A DNA stretch of 30,927 nt. It comes from JBCBCP01 sp038530575 (lineage in GTDB: Bacteria; Pseudomonadota; Alphaproteobacteria; Rhodobacterales; Rhodobacteraceae). Below, one piece after another: positions 15,119-22,597 of this stretch. The stretch is taken from positions 1-30,927 of the forward strand of contig JBCBCP010000037.1 in the NCBI GenBank assembly GCA_038530575.1, in the 5' to 3' direction. The notes beneath the pieces are model-generated. The model did no database searches. It was not told the DNA's origin and saw nothing but the letters and a program-made list of their open reading frames with translations. Within the stretch, counting starts at the first letter, position 1; each line of letters opens with the position of its first letter. The translations under genes were made by a program, and so were the position numbers.

Positions 15119-15163
15119 CCCGGTCCGGCAGCCTGCGACAACAACCAAATGAGACGACAAGAC

Positions 15164-16009
15164 ATGAACCGCGACTGGACCCAAACCGCCGCTACGCTCA
15201 GCCAGGCACTGCCCTACATGCAGCGCTACGCAGGCGCGACGGTGGTGATCAAGCTGGGCGGGCACGCGATGGGCTCGGACGAGGGCATGGCCAGCTTTGC
15301 CCGCGACGTCGTGCTGATGCGCCAGGTTGGGGTGAACCCGGTGATCGTGCATGGTGGCGGGCCCATGATCAACGCGATGCTGGACCGGCTGGGGATCGAG
15401 AGCACCTTTGCGGGCGGCAAGCGGGTGACGGACGCGGCCACGATGGAGGTCGTGGAGATGGTCTTGTCGGGGCTCGTGAACAAGCGCATCGTGCAAGCGA
15501 TCTGCGATCAGGGCGGGCGCTCGGTGGGCCTGTCGGGCAAGGATGCGGGCCTGATGCGCTGTGTGCCGGCAGACCCCGCGCTGGGCCTGGTTGGTCAGCC
15601 CGAACGGGTCGACCCGCGCGTGCTGGAGACGCTGGCGCAGGACGACATTATTCCCGTCATCGCGCCGCTGGGATTTGGCGCGGATGGACAGACTTACAAC
15701 ATCAACGGGGACACCGCGGCGGGGGCCATTGCGGGCGCGCTGGCTGCGGATCGCCTTTTGCTGCTGACGGATGTGGCTGGGGTGAAAGGCGCCGATGGCG
15801 CGGTGCTGACTGAACTGACCGCGGCGCAGATCGGTACCCTGACCGACGAGGGCACGATCGCCGGCGGCATGATCCCCAAGACGGAAACCGCGCTGGAAGC
15901 CATCGCGAGCGGTGTGCGGGCCGTGGTGATCCTTGATGGCCGTGCCCCAAATGCCTGCTTGCTGGAGCTGTTCACCGAGCACGGCGCGGGCAGCCTGATC
16001 CGCCCATGA
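15164..16009 (+). CDS. argB: Acetylglutamate kinase
   Basis: 281 residues from the ATG at 15164 (MNRDWTQTAATLSQALPYMQ); an ATG at 15149 would add five residues. It phosphorylates N-acetyl-L-glutamate, the second step of arginine synthesis. Family motifs are the ATP-phosphate contact IKLGGHAMG (29-37), the substrate glycine loop HGGGPMIN (63-70), the region LSGKDAGLMR, and YNINGDTAAGAIAGAL and IAGGMIPK toward the C-terminus. The length and the N-terminal helix fit the arginine-inhibited hexameric type, which is inference. The 73-base gap upstream holds the palindrome; downstream it overlaps the ferredoxin-like gene by 4 bases. Confidence 0.97.
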   Translation: MNRDWTQTAATLSQALPYMQRYAGATVVIKLGGHAMGSDEGMASFARDVVLMRQVGVNPVIVHGGGPMINAMLDRLGIESTFAGGKRVTDAATMEVVEMVLSGLVNKRIVQAICDQGGRSVGLSGKDAGLMRCVPADPALGLVGQPERVDPRVLETLAQDDIIPVIAPLGFGADGQTYNINGDTAAGAIAGALAADRLLLLTDVAGVKGADGAVLTELTAAQIGTLTDEGTIAGGMIPKTETALEAIASGVRAVVILDGRAPNACLLELFTEHGAGSLIRP

Positions 16010-16605
16010 CGTTGGACGCCGCATGCGCCCCGCATGGCCTGTTTGTCATGGGGGCTGCGGGCGACACGGTGTTGATCGGGGCGGGGCGCGGGATGTGGCC
16101 CGTCTTTACCGCCTCGGATGAGTATGCGGATGACACAGCAGACCCGCTTGATCGCTGGTCAAAACGGGTGATCGGCGGCATCGCGGCGGATTTTGGCGGG
16201 CATGCGCTGTTCCCCTCGGACGGGCCGCCCTACGCACCATTCATCAAGTGGGCCAAGGACACGGGGCGGTTCTGGTCTTCGCCCACGGGGATGCTTGTGC
16301 ATGATGTGGCGGGGCTGATGATTTCGATCCGGGGGGCGGTGGTCATCGAGGGGTACGGCGCGGAGCCGGAGGCGGGCAATAGTCCCTGTGTGGGCTGCGA
16401 AGCGCCTTGCGCTGTGGCATGCCCGGTCGGCGCGCTGAACGCAGAGACGATGTATGATGTGCCCGCCTGCAAAGCGTATCTGCACTCCGATCCCGGAGCG
16501 ACATGCATGGGCGCCGGGTGCCTCGCGCGCCGGGCCTGCCCGGTGTCGCAGGCCTTTGGCCGCGATCCTGCGCAGTCAGCCTTTCACATGCGAGCGTTCC
16601 GGTGA
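16006..16605 (+). CDS. Ferredoxin-like 4Fe-4S protein of unknown role
   Basis: 199 residues. The first two-thirds is a globular domain without cysteine clusters (FGGHALFPSDGPPYAPFIKWA is typical of this group). It is followed by a classical cluster motif CVGCEAPCAVACP (C128, C131, C135, C139), then C155 and the spaced set CMGAGCLARRACP (C167, C172, C178), which could hold a second cluster with C155. The distribution resembles the iron-sulfur part of QueG-like and related corrinoid-linked proteins, but no cobalamin-binding signature is visible. It starts inside the argB stop (ATGA), and its own stop overlaps the GTG of the next gene. A link to arginine synthesis is not shown; the overlap may simply reflect compact packing. 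Confidence 0.78.
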   Translation: MTLDAACAPHGLFVMGAAGDTVLIGAGRGMWPVFTASDEYADDTADPLDRWSKRVIGGIAADFGGHALFPSDGPPYAPFIKWAKDTGRFWSSPTGMLVHDVAGLMISIRGAVVIEGYGAEPEAGNSPCVGCEAPCAVACPVGALNAETMYDVPACKAYLHSDPGATCMGAGCLARRACPVSQAFGRDPAQSAFHMRAFR

Positions 16606-17078
16606 AGCTGATCCTGATGCGGCACGCGAAGTCGTCATGGGACGATCCCTTTGCCATGGATCATGACCGCCCCCTGAACGGACGGGGGCGGCGCTCGGCG
16701 GCGGCAATGGGCGACTGGCTGCGAGCCAAAGGGCATGTGCCGGAGGTTGCTGTGAGTTCCAGCAGTCTGCGCACGCAGCAAACCTTTGAGAGGCTGCGTC
16801 TGGACGTGCCTGTGCACTTTACGAAAGCCCTCTATCACGCATCGGCAGAGCAGATGATGGCTGTTATGGCGCGTGCGGAGGGAGACGCGGTTCTGATGCT
16901 GGGGCACAATCCGGGGATTGCGGAATTTGCAGCGCGATTGGTGTCCATTCCGCCAGACCATCCGCGGTTTGAGGATTTCCCGACCTGCGCCACGCTGGTT
17001 CTGGAAACGAAAACGCCCGGCTGGAGGGCCGGGCGCGTTCTGGATTTTGCAATCCCGCGCGAAGTTCTGGGCGTGTAG
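16602..17078 (+). CDS. SixA-type histidine phosphatase
   Basis: 158 residues from the GTG at 16602, overlapping the previous stop (GTGA). It begins (V)KLILMRHAKSSW, where RHA (R7, H8) replaces the usual RHG with the phospho-accepting H8. The second catalytic histidine is H102 in MLGHNPGI, and SSSLRTQQT (53-61) fits the family. This small two-His form is the SixA group, whose E. coli member dephosphorylates a phosphohistidine on HPt domains or the nitrogen phosphotransferase protein. The target here is unknown. It is the last gene of the yidC cluster and is followed by two hairpins. Confidence 0.87.
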   Translation: MKLILMRHAKSSWDDPFAMDHDRPLNGRGRRSAAAMGDWLRAKGHVPEVAVSSSSLRTQQTFERLRLDVPVHFTKALYHASAEQMMAVMARAEGDAVLMLGHNPGIAEFAARLVSIPPDHPRFEDFPTCATLVLETKTPGWRAGRVLDFAIPREVLGV

Positions 17079-17080
17079 CG

Positions 17081-17125
17081 GGAAACCGACACGGTTTCCG
17101 GTCCGTTTTCCGCGTCGGAAAACGG
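17081..17125. terminator. Double hairpin between convergent sixA-like gene and transporter ATPase gene
   Basis: Hairpin 1: GGAAACCG (17081-17088), loop ACA, CGGTTTCC (17092-17099). Hairpin 2: CCGTTTTCCG (17103-17112), loop CGT, CGGAAAACGG (17116-17125). Both are perfect, and they fill the 50-base gap between two gene ends facing each other. They can stop transcription from both sides, although neither has a proper T-run, so termination could instead be Rho-linked with the hairpins protecting the mRNA ends. Confidence 0.65.
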
Positions 17126-17128
17126 CGC

Positions 17129-17893
17129 CTAGTGGCCCAGGATCTGGCTCAGGAACAGCTGAGTGCGCGGGCTTTGCGGGTTGTTGAAGAACTCTTCGGG
17201 CTCGTTCTGCTCAACAATCTGGCCCTCGTCCATGAAGATCACCCGGTGCGCGACCTGACGGGCAAAGCCCATCTCGTGCGTGACGCACAGCATGGTCATG
17301 CCGTCTTCGGCCAGTTCGACCATGGTATCGAGCACTTCCTTGATCATCTCCGGGTCAAGCGCCGAGGTCGGCTCGTCAAAGAGCATGATGCGCGGCTTCA
17401 TGCAGAGCGAACGGGCAATTGCCACACGCTGCTGCTGACCGCCCGAAAGCTGGCCGGGGTACTTGTTGGCCTGATCGGGGATCTTCACCTTTTCGAGGAA
17501 ATGCATCGCGGTTTCCTCGGCCTCTTTCTTGGGTGTCTTGCGGACCCAGATCGGAGCAAGCGTGCAGTTCTCGAGGATCGTCAAATGCGGGAAGAGGTTG
17601 AAGTGCTGGAAGCACATGCCGACCTCGGACCGGATCGTATCGATGTTCTTGATGTCCGAGGACAGGAGCGTGCCATCGACGGTGATCGAGCCTTGCTGGT
17701 GCTCTTCCAACGCGTTGATGCAGCGGATCAACGTGGATTTACCCGAGCCCGAGGGGCCCGCGATCACGATGCGCTCGCCGCGATAGACGGTCAGATCGAT
17801 GTCGCGCAGCACGTGGAAGGCGCCGTACCACTTGTTCATATTCTCGATGCGAACGGCGACTTCGTTCGAAAGTGCGGGTTGTGCGGTAGCCAT
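17129..17893 (-). CDS. aapP: Polar amino-acid ABC transporter, ATP-binding protein (AapP/BztD)
   Basis: 254 residues from the ATG at 17893, preceded by AAGGGGGC. It is the energising subunit of a glutamate/glutamine/aspartate/asparagine-type importer. Walker A is GPSGSGKS (46-53), the Q-loop is in CFQHFNLFPH (94-103), the ABC signature is LSGGQQQR (149-156), Walker B is IMLFDEP (169-175) and the switch histidine is H206. The 14-base gap to the permease gene upstream makes co-translation likely. It is called aapP/bztD from the neighbouring long permeases; the ATPase alone would not separate it from GlnQ. Confidence 0.94.
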   Translation of the reverse strand: MATAQPALSNEVAVRIENMNKWYGAFHVLRDIDLTVYRGERIVIAGPSGSGKSTLIRCINALEEHQQGSITVDGTLLSSDIKNIDTIRSEVGMCFQHFNLFPHLTILENCTLAPIWVRKTPKKEAEETAMHFLEKVKIPDQANKYPGQLSGGQQQRVAIARSLCMKPRIMLFDEPTSALDPEMIKEVLDTMVELAEDGMTMLCVTHEMGFARQVAHRVIFMDEGQIVEQNEPEEFFNNPQSPRTQLFLSQILGH

Positions 17894-17907
17894 TGAATTG
17901 CCCCCTT

Positions 17908-19194
17908 TTAGCGGTGGTCTGTCGCGAGCTGGCGTTCCAGCCACTGCGAGTATTGAGAAATGCCGTAGCAGATGACGAAGAACAGCAGCGCCGCAAAGAG
18001 CCACAGCTCCCAATAGACGCCGTTCCAGTCGGTGCTGGCGAGGATGGGTCCGCGGATCATGCCGACGAGATCGAACATGGAGATCACGGAGACAAGCGTG
18101 GTGTCCTTGAAGAGGCCCACGGCGACGTTCACGATGCCGGGGATGGAGATCTTGAGCGCCTGCGGCAGGATGATCAGACGCATCGCCTGCGCGTAGTCGA
18201 GGCCCAGGCTGTCCGCCGCCTCATACTGGCCGCGCGGTAGGGCGGCGAGGCCACCCCGGATCACTTCCGCGATGTAGGCCGAGGCGAACATGGTGATCAT
18301 GATGATCACGCGCAGGATCAGGTCGAGATTTGTTTCCGGCGGGAAGAAGTAGCCGAGGATCACGTTGGCCACGAACAGGAGCGTAATCAGAGGCACGCCC
18401 CGGATGAACTCGATGAATACTACCGAGATGCCCTTGATCAGTGGCATGGAGCTTTGCCGCCCCAGCGCCAGTGCAATCCCGATAGGCAGGGACAGCGAGA
18501 CGCAGACCGTGCCGAGGATCATGTTCAGCATGAAGCCGCCCATATCGCGGGACGGAACCGCCTCGAGCATCGGCTCGGCGGGCGCGATGGCCTCCGTAAT
18601 GTAGCCGCCGATGGTCCAGGTGACAAAAGCCGCGATGACGCCGGCGGCGACAGCGCCTGCGAAAGTGCGGGTCACCAGAGCGCTGTAGACAGCGTAGAAC
18701 GCCACGAAGCCCAAAGCGGTAAAGATCGAGACCCAGACCGTACCGCCCCAGATCAACCAATAGGCCAGGAAGGGGTAGATTGCGGTAAAGAGCAAAAGCG
18801 CGCGCGGCAGTTTGAAGAACAGGACCGGCGCGGCCGCCACGAAGAGAAGGAAGAACGCGACGGTGGGGCGCCAATAGGCCTCTGACGGATACGAGATACC
18901 GTAAAGAAGCTGCGCCCAGCGTTCGGTCAGCACCGAGAAACAGGCACCCGTGGCACCATCAAGCACCTCGCGGCACTCGCGGATGTTGTCGGTGGTCCAG
19001 ACACCGTTGAGTATCCACGGCAATGTGCTGGCGAGGATGTAGTAGATCGCCAACAGAGACAGGACTGTCAGGATCGAGCCCGACACGCCGTTGAAGAGGT
19101 TCTCGCGCACCCACTTCGCCGGCCCGACATCGCTGGCGGGCGGATCCTTTGGGGGAAGTTGTTCGGTACGAACGAAGGCTGCTGTTTTGGACAT
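17908..19194 (-). CDS. aapM: Polar amino-acid ABC transporter permease (AapM/BztC)
   Basis: 428 residues, about twice the length of GlnP/HisM-type permeases, which is characteristic of the Aap/Bzt family. A hydrophilic N-terminus precedes a first membrane helix (GSILTVLSLLAIYYILAS), then a periplasmic segment with a Cys-containing loop (NIRECREVLDGATGACF), then further helices. The conserved cytoplasmic EAA loop is EAADSLGLDYAQAMRLIILP, which docks onto the ATPase. It starts one base after the AapQ stop. Substrate specificity is inferred from family resemblance. Confidence 0.93.
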   Translation of the reverse strand: MSKTAAFVRTEQLPPKDPPASDVGPAKWVRENLFNGVSGSILTVLSLLAIYYILASTLPWILNGVWTTDNIRECREVLDGATGACFSVLTERWAQLLYGISYPSEAYWRPTVAFFLLFVAAAPVLFFKLPRALLLFTAIYPFLAYWLIWGGTVWVSIFTALGFVAFYAVYSALVTRTFAGAVAAGVIAAFVTWTIGGYITEAIAPAEPMLEAVPSRDMGGFMLNMILGTVCVSLSLPIGIALALGRQSSMPLIKGISVVFIEFIRGVPLITLLFVANVILGYFFPPETNLDLILRVIIMITMFASAYIAEVIRGGLAALPRGQYEAADSLGLDYAQAMRLIILPQALKISIPGIVNVAVGLFKDTTLVSVISMFDLVGMIRGPILASTDWNGVYWELWLFAALLFFVICYGISQYSQWLERQLATDHR

Positions 19195-19195
19195 C

Positions 19196-20413
19196 TCAGC
19201 GCTCCTTCAAGGAAACGGCGTTGTTATAGACGTTCAGCACCGCCGAGATGGTCAGCGAGATCGTCAGGTAGAACAGCATCAGGATCAGAATGCATTCGAT
19301 CGCGCGGCCCGTCTGGTTCAGCGTAATGCCGCCCAGCGTCGCGGTGATGTCCGCATAGCCCACCGCGATGGCAAGCGAGCTGTTCTTGGTGATGTTGAGG
19401 TATTGCGAGATCAGTGGCGGTACGATCACGCGCAGCGCTTGGGGCAGGACCACGAGGTTCATGATCCGGCCCGGGCGCAGACCAAGCGAGGCGGCCGCCT
19501 CTGTCTGGCCTTTGCTGACGGCCTGAATGCCCGCACGCACGTTTTCGGCGATGAACGCGCCAGTGTAGATCGACAACGCCAGCCACAGAGCAACCAGTGG
19601 TGCACCGATTTGCAGGCCGCCGCGCAGGTTGAAGCGGTTGGCCAAGGGATCGGGCAGGTCGACGCCAATGGGCTGACCCATGACGAAGAATGCAAGAACG
19701 GCCGGGACAAAGAGGATCGCCAGAGACGGCCAGCCTGTCGGGAGCAGTCGACCTGTCGCATACAGCAGGTTGCGCGCATAGCGGCGGTAGGCAAACACGC
19801 CCACGACGGATGCGAGGAACACTGCGACAACTACGCCCGACCCTTCGTTCCAGACCGGGGCGGGGATGTAGATGCCGCGGTTGGTAAAGGCCATGACGCC
19901 AAGGATCAGCGACTGACCGTCCTCGCCCAGATAGGCGCGGGGGGACGGCATCACGGCAGTCATCAGCGTGAAAATGATGATGATCCAGATCAGGACCGGC
20001 ACGTTGCGGAAGGCCTCGACGTAAGCCGACATAAGCTTGGACACGAGCCAGTTGTTCGACAGGCGCAGCACGCCCGCAATCACGCCAAAGACGGTAGCGG
20101 TGACACAGGCCATGAAGGCGACAAGTAGCGTGTTGAGCGCTCCGACGAGGGCTGCGCTCAGGTGGCTGGACTGGCTGTTGTAGGCAATAAGTGTCTGATT
20201 GATGTCGTAGCCCGCGGGCTCGCCCAGAAATTCGTAAGAGATGTTCAGACCCAGCGCGCGCAGGTTCTGAAGCAGGTTGTTGGCGAGATAGAAGATCGCG
20301 AGTGCAAGGACGATGGCCGCGATGGCCTGGAGCGTCAGTGAACGATAGCGGGTATCGTTCAGGAGCATCGACAGGCGGAAGCCGTCCCCCTGCGGGTCGG
20401 TGACAGTTGTCAT
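19196..20413 (-). CDS. aapQ: Polar amino-acid ABC transporter permease (AapQ/BztB)
   Basis: 405 residues from the ATG at 20413, with AGGGGAC upstream. It is the partner of AapM in the heterodimeric channel and also of the long type, with about eight hydrophobic segments and a long insert between helix 1 and the transporter core. The EAA loop is EAAASLGLRPGRIMNLVVLP. The 118-base gap to the binding-protein gene holds a strong stem-loop (20492-20521) and a second hairpin, TTTCTG (20474-20479) with CAGAAA (20483-20488). Together these suggest that the permease genes are expressed below the binding protein. Confidence 0.93.
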   Translation of the reverse strand: MTTVTDPQGDGFRLSMLLNDTRYRSLTLQAIAAIVLALAIFYLANNLLQNLRALGLNISYEFLGEPAGYDINQTLIAYNSQSSHLSAALVGALNTLLVAFMACVTATVFGVIAGVLRLSNNWLVSKLMSAYVEAFRNVPVLIWIIIIFTLMTAVMPSPRAYLGEDGQSLILGVMAFTNRGIYIPAPVWNEGSGVVVAVFLASVVGVFAYRRYARNLLYATGRLLPTGWPSLAILFVPAVLAFFVMGQPIGVDLPDPLANRFNLRGGLQIGAPLVALWLALSIYTGAFIAENVRAGIQAVSKGQTEAAASLGLRPGRIMNLVVLPQALRVIVPPLISQYLNITKNSSLAIAVGYADITATLGGITLNQTGRAIECILILMLFYLTISLTISAVLNVYNNAVSLKER

Positions 20414-20491
20414 TGGTATAGTCCCCTGTTTGGCCCCGGTAGTCTTGCGCAGTTATATGGGTGGGGCCAAGTTTTTCTGCGCCAGAAAGAC

Positions 20492-20521
20492 CAAGGGCGC
20501 GGTTTTTATGCCGCGCCCTTG
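20492..20521 (-). terminator. Strong stem-loop between binding-protein and permease genes
   Basis: CAAGGGCGCGG (20492-20502) and CCGCGCCCTTG (20511-20521) form a perfect 11-bp stem with an 8-base loop. It begins 10 bases after the aapJ stop codon. On the transcribed strand the bases after the stem are GTCTTTCTGG, only moderately T-rich, so it would leak. In many binding-protein operons such a structure gives high binding-protein and lower permease expression by 3'-end protection and partial termination. Confidence 0.75.
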
Positions 20522-20531
20522 ACCAAAGTGC

Positions 20532-21548
20532 TTAGCGGAAGGGCGGTGCGTAGAGCAGGCCGCCGTCGGTCCACTGTGCGTTCAGGCCGCGTGCGAGGCC
20601 GATCGGAGTGGCTTCGCCGATGTTCTTTTCGAACACTTCGCCATAGTTGCCGCCAACGGCCAGGACGCGCTGCGCCCAGGTTGCGTCGAGGCCGAGCATT
20701 TCGCCGAGGTTACCTTCGGTGCCCATCAGACGGTTGATCTCCGGGTTGTTGGTGCCGCCTGCCATTTCGGACAGGTTCGCGGAGGTCACGCCCAGCTCTT
20801 CGGCTGCGATCATGGCGTTCAGGGTCCAGCGGACAACGTCACCCCATTCGTGGTCGCCGTGGCGAACGAGCGGGCCGAGCGGCTCTTTGGAGACGATTTC
20901 GGGCAGAACGATGTGATCGCCCGGGTTCTCAAAGGTCGCGCGGGTTGCCGCGAGGCCGGAGGCGTCCGTGGTGTAGACGTCACATGCGCCAGCCAGGTAC
21001 TGCTGCTGCGCTTCGGCGTTGGTCTCGATCGGGACCGGCTCGTAGCTGATGTTGTTGGAGCGGAAGAAGTCCGCCAGGTTCAGCTCGGTGGTGGTGCCGG
21101 TCTGGATGCAGACGGTTGCGCCGTCCAGCTCGGTTGCCGAGGACACGCCGAGGTCCTTGGGGACCATGAAGCCCTGACCGTCGTAGTAGTTGATGCCGAC
21201 GAATTCGAACTTCAGGTCGACGTCGCGGCTGAAGGTCCAGGTGGTGTTCCGGGCCAGCATGTCCACTTCGCCGGATGCCAGCGCGGTAAAGCGCGTCTTG
21301 CCGGTGGTGGGCACGAATTCGACAGCGCTTGCGTCGCCGAGGACGGCGGCAGCGACAGCACGGCAGACGGTGACGTCAAAGCCCTGCCATTCGCCGTTTG
21401 CGTCCGGCGCGGCAAAGCCGACGAGACCGGTGGAAACGCCGCAGTTCAGCGTGCCGCGCGCCTTGACGTCGTCAAGCGTACCGGCTGCTGCTGCGCCGGC
21501 GGCAAGGCCGGCTGCGGTCAGCGCACCGAAGAATACGGATTTTTTCAT
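20532..21548 (-). CDS. aapJ: Polar amino-acid ABC transporter, periplasmic binding protein (AapJ/BztA)
   Basis: 338 residues from the ATG at 21548, with AGGAAGAGG upstream; an in-frame upstream codon at 21572 is rejected. The signal peptide is MKKSVFFGALTAAGLAAGAAAA, with cleavage after an Ala run near residue 22-23. The mature protein has the type 2 periplasmic binding fold: LDDVKARGTLNCGVSTGLVGFAAP is the first strand pair, WQGFDVTVCRAVAAAVLGD carries the ligand-carboxylate region, and GQGFMVPKD and NYGEVFEKN follow the AapJ/BztA pattern. The family binds glutamate, glutamine, aspartate and asparagine; the precise range here is inference. It is first in the operon aapJ-aapQ-aapM-aapP. Confidence 0.94.
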   Translation of the reverse strand: MKKSVFFGALTAAGLAAGAAAAGTLDDVKARGTLNCGVSTGLVGFAAPDANGEWQGFDVTVCRAVAAAVLGDASAVEFVPTTGKTRFTALASGEVDMLARNTTWTFSRDVDLKFEFVGINYYDGQGFMVPKDLGVSSATELDGATVCIQTGTTTELNLADFFRSNNISYEPVPIETNAEAQQQYLAGACDVYTTDASGLAATRATFENPGDHIVLPEIVSKEPLGPLVRHGDHEWGDVVRWTLNAMIAAEELGVTSANLSEMAGGTNNPEINRLMGTEGNLGEMLGLDATWAQRVLAVGGNYGEVFEKNIGEATPIGLARGLNAQWTDGGLLYAPPFR

Positions 21549-21591
21549 GTTTACCTCTTCCTGTGAAACCACTCTTTGCGAGTGGCGTGAC

Positions 21592-21728
21592 GGGCCCTTT
21601 TTGGACCCACTCCAGACATAGTGCGGGCTCGCCCCGCGCCAATGGGTCGCAATGTGTGCTTATATCGTAGGCAACGTCAAGGGCCGTCTGACGCAAATGA
21701 CCCTTGTTTCACAAGCGTTTCAGACGGC
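21592..21728 (-). promoter_or_regulatory. Upstream control region of the amino-acid transporter operon
   Basis: This lies in the 207-base gap before aapJ. A nested inverted repeat is present: GCCGTCTGA (21683-21691) pairs with TCAGACGGC (21720-21728), and inside it CTTGT (21703-21707) pairs with ACAAG (21711-21715). Directly beside it is the -35-like TTGACG (21675-21680, minus strand), though no good -10 box sits 17 bases on; TATAAG lies too close. Near the gene, GGGTCC/GGGCCC (21592-21608) forms a leader hairpin. No sigma54 promoter was seen. Confidence 0.4.
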
Positions 21729-21755
21729 TGTGCTGCAAGCTTGGGCAGTAACAGG

Positions 21756-22469
21756 TCAGCCCGCCCGATGCGCGGCAAGAAACGTAAGCGCGTGATCGAA
21801 ATCGGCCTTCTTTCGCATCGCCACTTCCTCTGCTTCCTCGTCTTCGCCCCATTGTTCGATCTGCCACAGCTCGTCCAGCCGGGAGGCTTGCCAGAGCGCG
21901 TTGGCGTCCTGCGCGCCATGCAACGCGGCAAAACCGATGATGAGCGAGCCGGACAAACTAACAAGGTCGTGAAATGCGGTAAGCTCAAAGGCGTCCAGCG
22001 CTTCGGTCTGCGCTTTGAGCGTGGCGAGGGCGGCGGGATCCTGTGGGGCGTGCATCACGCCGGCCCGGGGTGAAAGCCGGGCGCCAAGCACATCAGCCGC
22101 CCAGTCGAGCAGAGGATCCCATGTGTTCTGCTGACGGTGAACAAGGCCGTCCGGCCCGTCCGCCCGGTAACACAAAAGATCACTGTCACCATAATCGGCC
22201 AGCATGGCGGCAACCTCGGCGTGCTGTGGCACGACCTTATCCAGCGCTGCATTGGCGCTGCGGGTAAACGGCATGCTCAGCGGCGCGACGACCTCGTCTT
22301 GGGCGTCCCATTCGGCCGCGATGCGCGCAGCGAGGGTCTGTGAGGGAACGATCAGTGGCGTTTTGGCTGGGGTTTTGACGCCCCGCCCATCCAGCGCAAT
22401 TCGCCAGCCGCCCTCGGCGGCCTCGGCGGTGGCTGATTTCCAGAAGCGTTTCTGTTTCCATTCGGTCAT
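21756..22469 (-). CDS. ATP12-family F1 ATP synthase assembly chaperone
   Basis: 237 residues from the ATG at 22469 (MTEWKQKRFWKSATAEAAEGG); a longer frame to 22586 would run through an intergenic repeat region and is rejected. ATP12 proteins, shared by mitochondria and alphaproteobacteria, hold the F1 alpha subunit before it assembles with beta. The family pattern is visible as GGWRIALDGRGVKTPAKTPL near the N-terminus, EWDAQDEVVAPLSMPFTRSANAALD in the middle, TDLLCYRA-like DLLCYRADGP, and the helical C-terminal domain. It lies 128 bases after the HAD gene on the same strand. Confidence 0.91.
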   Translation of the reverse strand: MTEWKQKRFWKSATAEAAEGGWRIALDGRGVKTPAKTPLIVPSQTLAARIAAEWDAQDEVVAPLSMPFTRSANAALDKVVPQHAEVAAMLADYGDSDLLCYRADGPDGLVHRQQNTWDPLLDWAADVLGARLSPRAGVMHAPQDPAALATLKAQTEALDAFELTAFHDLVSLSGSLIIGFAALHGAQDANALWQASRLDELWQIEQWGEDEEAEEVAMRKKADFDHALTFLAAHRAG

Positions 22470-22496
22470 GGGGCGGTATGTAGCGGGACCGGCAGA

Positions 22497-22597
22497 GGGG
22501 GGCCAGCCCCCCGCGCTGCGCTGTCCGGCGCTCCGCGCGTTCATGGCTAAAATGCTCACCCGGAGCATTTCCAAGACGCCGTTCACCCCCCGGAGGT
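22497..22597. repeat. Mosaic of palindromes between HAD phosphatase and ATP12 genes
   Basis: Three structures lie in the 128-base gap. GGGGGG (22497-22502) pairs with CCCCCC (22507-22512). AAATGCTC (22550-22557) pairs with GAGCATTT (22563-22570) around ACCCG. A GC-rich stretch of interrupted GCGC/CGCG repeats (about 22511-22540) lies between them, and a CCCCCCGGAGG tract ends the unit at the HAD stop codon. The second hairpin followed by TTTTAG on the minus strand could terminate HAD transcription. Confidence 0.5.

Noticed and set aside
21549..21755. Sigma54-dependent promoter for the amino-acid transporter
   Set aside because: I found no TGGCAC-N5-TTGCA-like pair in the correct spacing on the minus strand.
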